Below, in pieces: positions 63,701 to 64,000 of a stretch of DNA of 64,000 bases (position 1 is its first letter; every line of letters begins with the position of its first letter). The notes beneath the pieces were generated by a model. The model made no database searches. It saw only the letters and a program-made list of their open reading frames with translations, and had not been told where the DNA came from. The DNA lies in NCBI GenBank assembly GCA_002778195.1, contig PCDI01000006.1, positions 1,307,950 to 1,371,949 on the forward strand, in the 5' to 3' direction. The DNA comes from Raffaelea ambrosiae (Eukaryota > Ascomycota > Sordariomycetes > Ophiostomatales > Ophiostomataceae). The position numbers and the translations under genes were made by a program.

Positions 63701-64000
63701 AGCATTCTGGGTTGTGTGTCTCATCGAGTCACCTGAAGAACGTGAGAGATTCGGCAGATGTCGTTGACAGACGTAGCCAGAAAGAAACAGCAGAAAACAG
63801 CCGAAAACGAAAAGGCGCCAGAACAAGAAGTAAACATATTTCTGGAAAGAGAATCCAAAGACAGCAAATGCACGCCTGCAAGAGAGGAGTCGGTAGCATC
63901 CGGTTCCAGAAACCAGAAGACTCTGTAATGCCATCGCGCTCTGAGCGATGCAATGACACTCATCGTAATAGCGCCCCAATGTCCGTACGTTGTGCCCCCA
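60705..64000. other. 3.3-kb region without a supported gene
   Basis: I read both strands. Only short open frames without recognisable motifs are present, several of them from low-complexity sequence. It contains the permease promoter, a TG run near 61143-61160, T and C runs near 61608-61640, and the GAAAGA array at 62230-62415. A gene with small or novel exons cannot be excluded towards the right edge. Confidence 0.4.
62230..62415. repeat. GAAAAA/GAGAAA purine microsatellite
   Basis: A near-pure purine tract of hexameric GAGAAA and AAAGA units. The apparent Lys/Glu-only frame on one strand and Ser/Phe-only frame on the other are artefacts of the repeat. Confidence 0.92.

Noticed and set aside
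1..64000. tRNA or rRNA genes and CRISPR arrays
   Set aside because: No T-arm-like motif in the right context, no rRNA-like sequence and no spacer-repeat array was found by eye; a covariance-model scan would be needed to exclude tRNAs.
1..64000. Transposons or RIP-mutated repeats
   Set aside because: No transposase, integrase or reverse-transcriptase motif and no long TA-rich mutated duplication was recognised; the repeats found are short tandem arrays.

Overview
The window looks like nuclear DNA of a filamentous ascomycete (Pezizomycotina, probably Sordariomycetes; Hypocreales is only a guess). Genes are GC-rich, most have short spliceosomal introns (about 45-190 nt) with GTNNGT donors and CTRAC-like branch sites, and the families are typically fungal: Zn2Cys6 regulators, MFS sugar porters, Baeyer-Villiger monooxygenase, ABCC pump, Mtr-type and APC permeases, small secreted Cys-rich proteins. 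No rRNA, tRNA, CRISPR or transposase/reverse transcriptase gene was recognised. Exon models were built by hand from frame continuity, splice signals and family similarity; no search was run.

Layout. 0-14 kb is dominated by oxidoreductases: a partial medium-chain sorbitol-type dehydrogenase (left edge), a Baeyer-Villiger-type monooxygenase, an SDR resembling fungal L-rhamnose-1-dehydrogenase, a VOC/glyoxalase-fold protein, an aldo-keto reductase, a Zn2Cys6 regulator, a butanediol-dehydrogenase-like MDR and a cyclase-family hydrolase whose reading frame requires a GC-AG intron. 14.7-17.2 kb holds a CCCH-RBR ubiquitin ligase. 17.5-23 kb holds an Mtr-type amino-acid permease and a threonine-type asparaginase, separated by 2.5 kb without a gene.

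23-34.5 kb looks like a second carbon-use neighbourhood: an 11-exon MFS sugar porter divergent from an SDR, then a Zn2Cys6 regulator, a second MFS sugar porter, and an alpha/beta-hydrolase-fold protein that appears to have lost its nucleophile. 35-36.7 kb has a 92-residue Cys-rich protein and an APH-like kinase. 37-49.4 kb holds three paralogous secreted proteins with six shared cysteines plus an unrelated secreted eight-cysteine protein, interspersed with a drug/H+ MFS porter and an amidase. 50.8-60.7 kb holds an SDR, a small membrane protein, a 12-exon full-length ABCC transporter and a 7-exon APC permease. 60.7-64 kb shows no gene I can support.

Introns and spacers carry many homopolymer and short-tandem-repeat tracts, and the two N-containing sites fall in such tracts. 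The grouping of porters, redox enzymes and Zn2Cys6 regulators suggests locally regulated uptake and catabolism, and the 37-49 kb block suggests a secreted-protein region; both are inferences from position and family.
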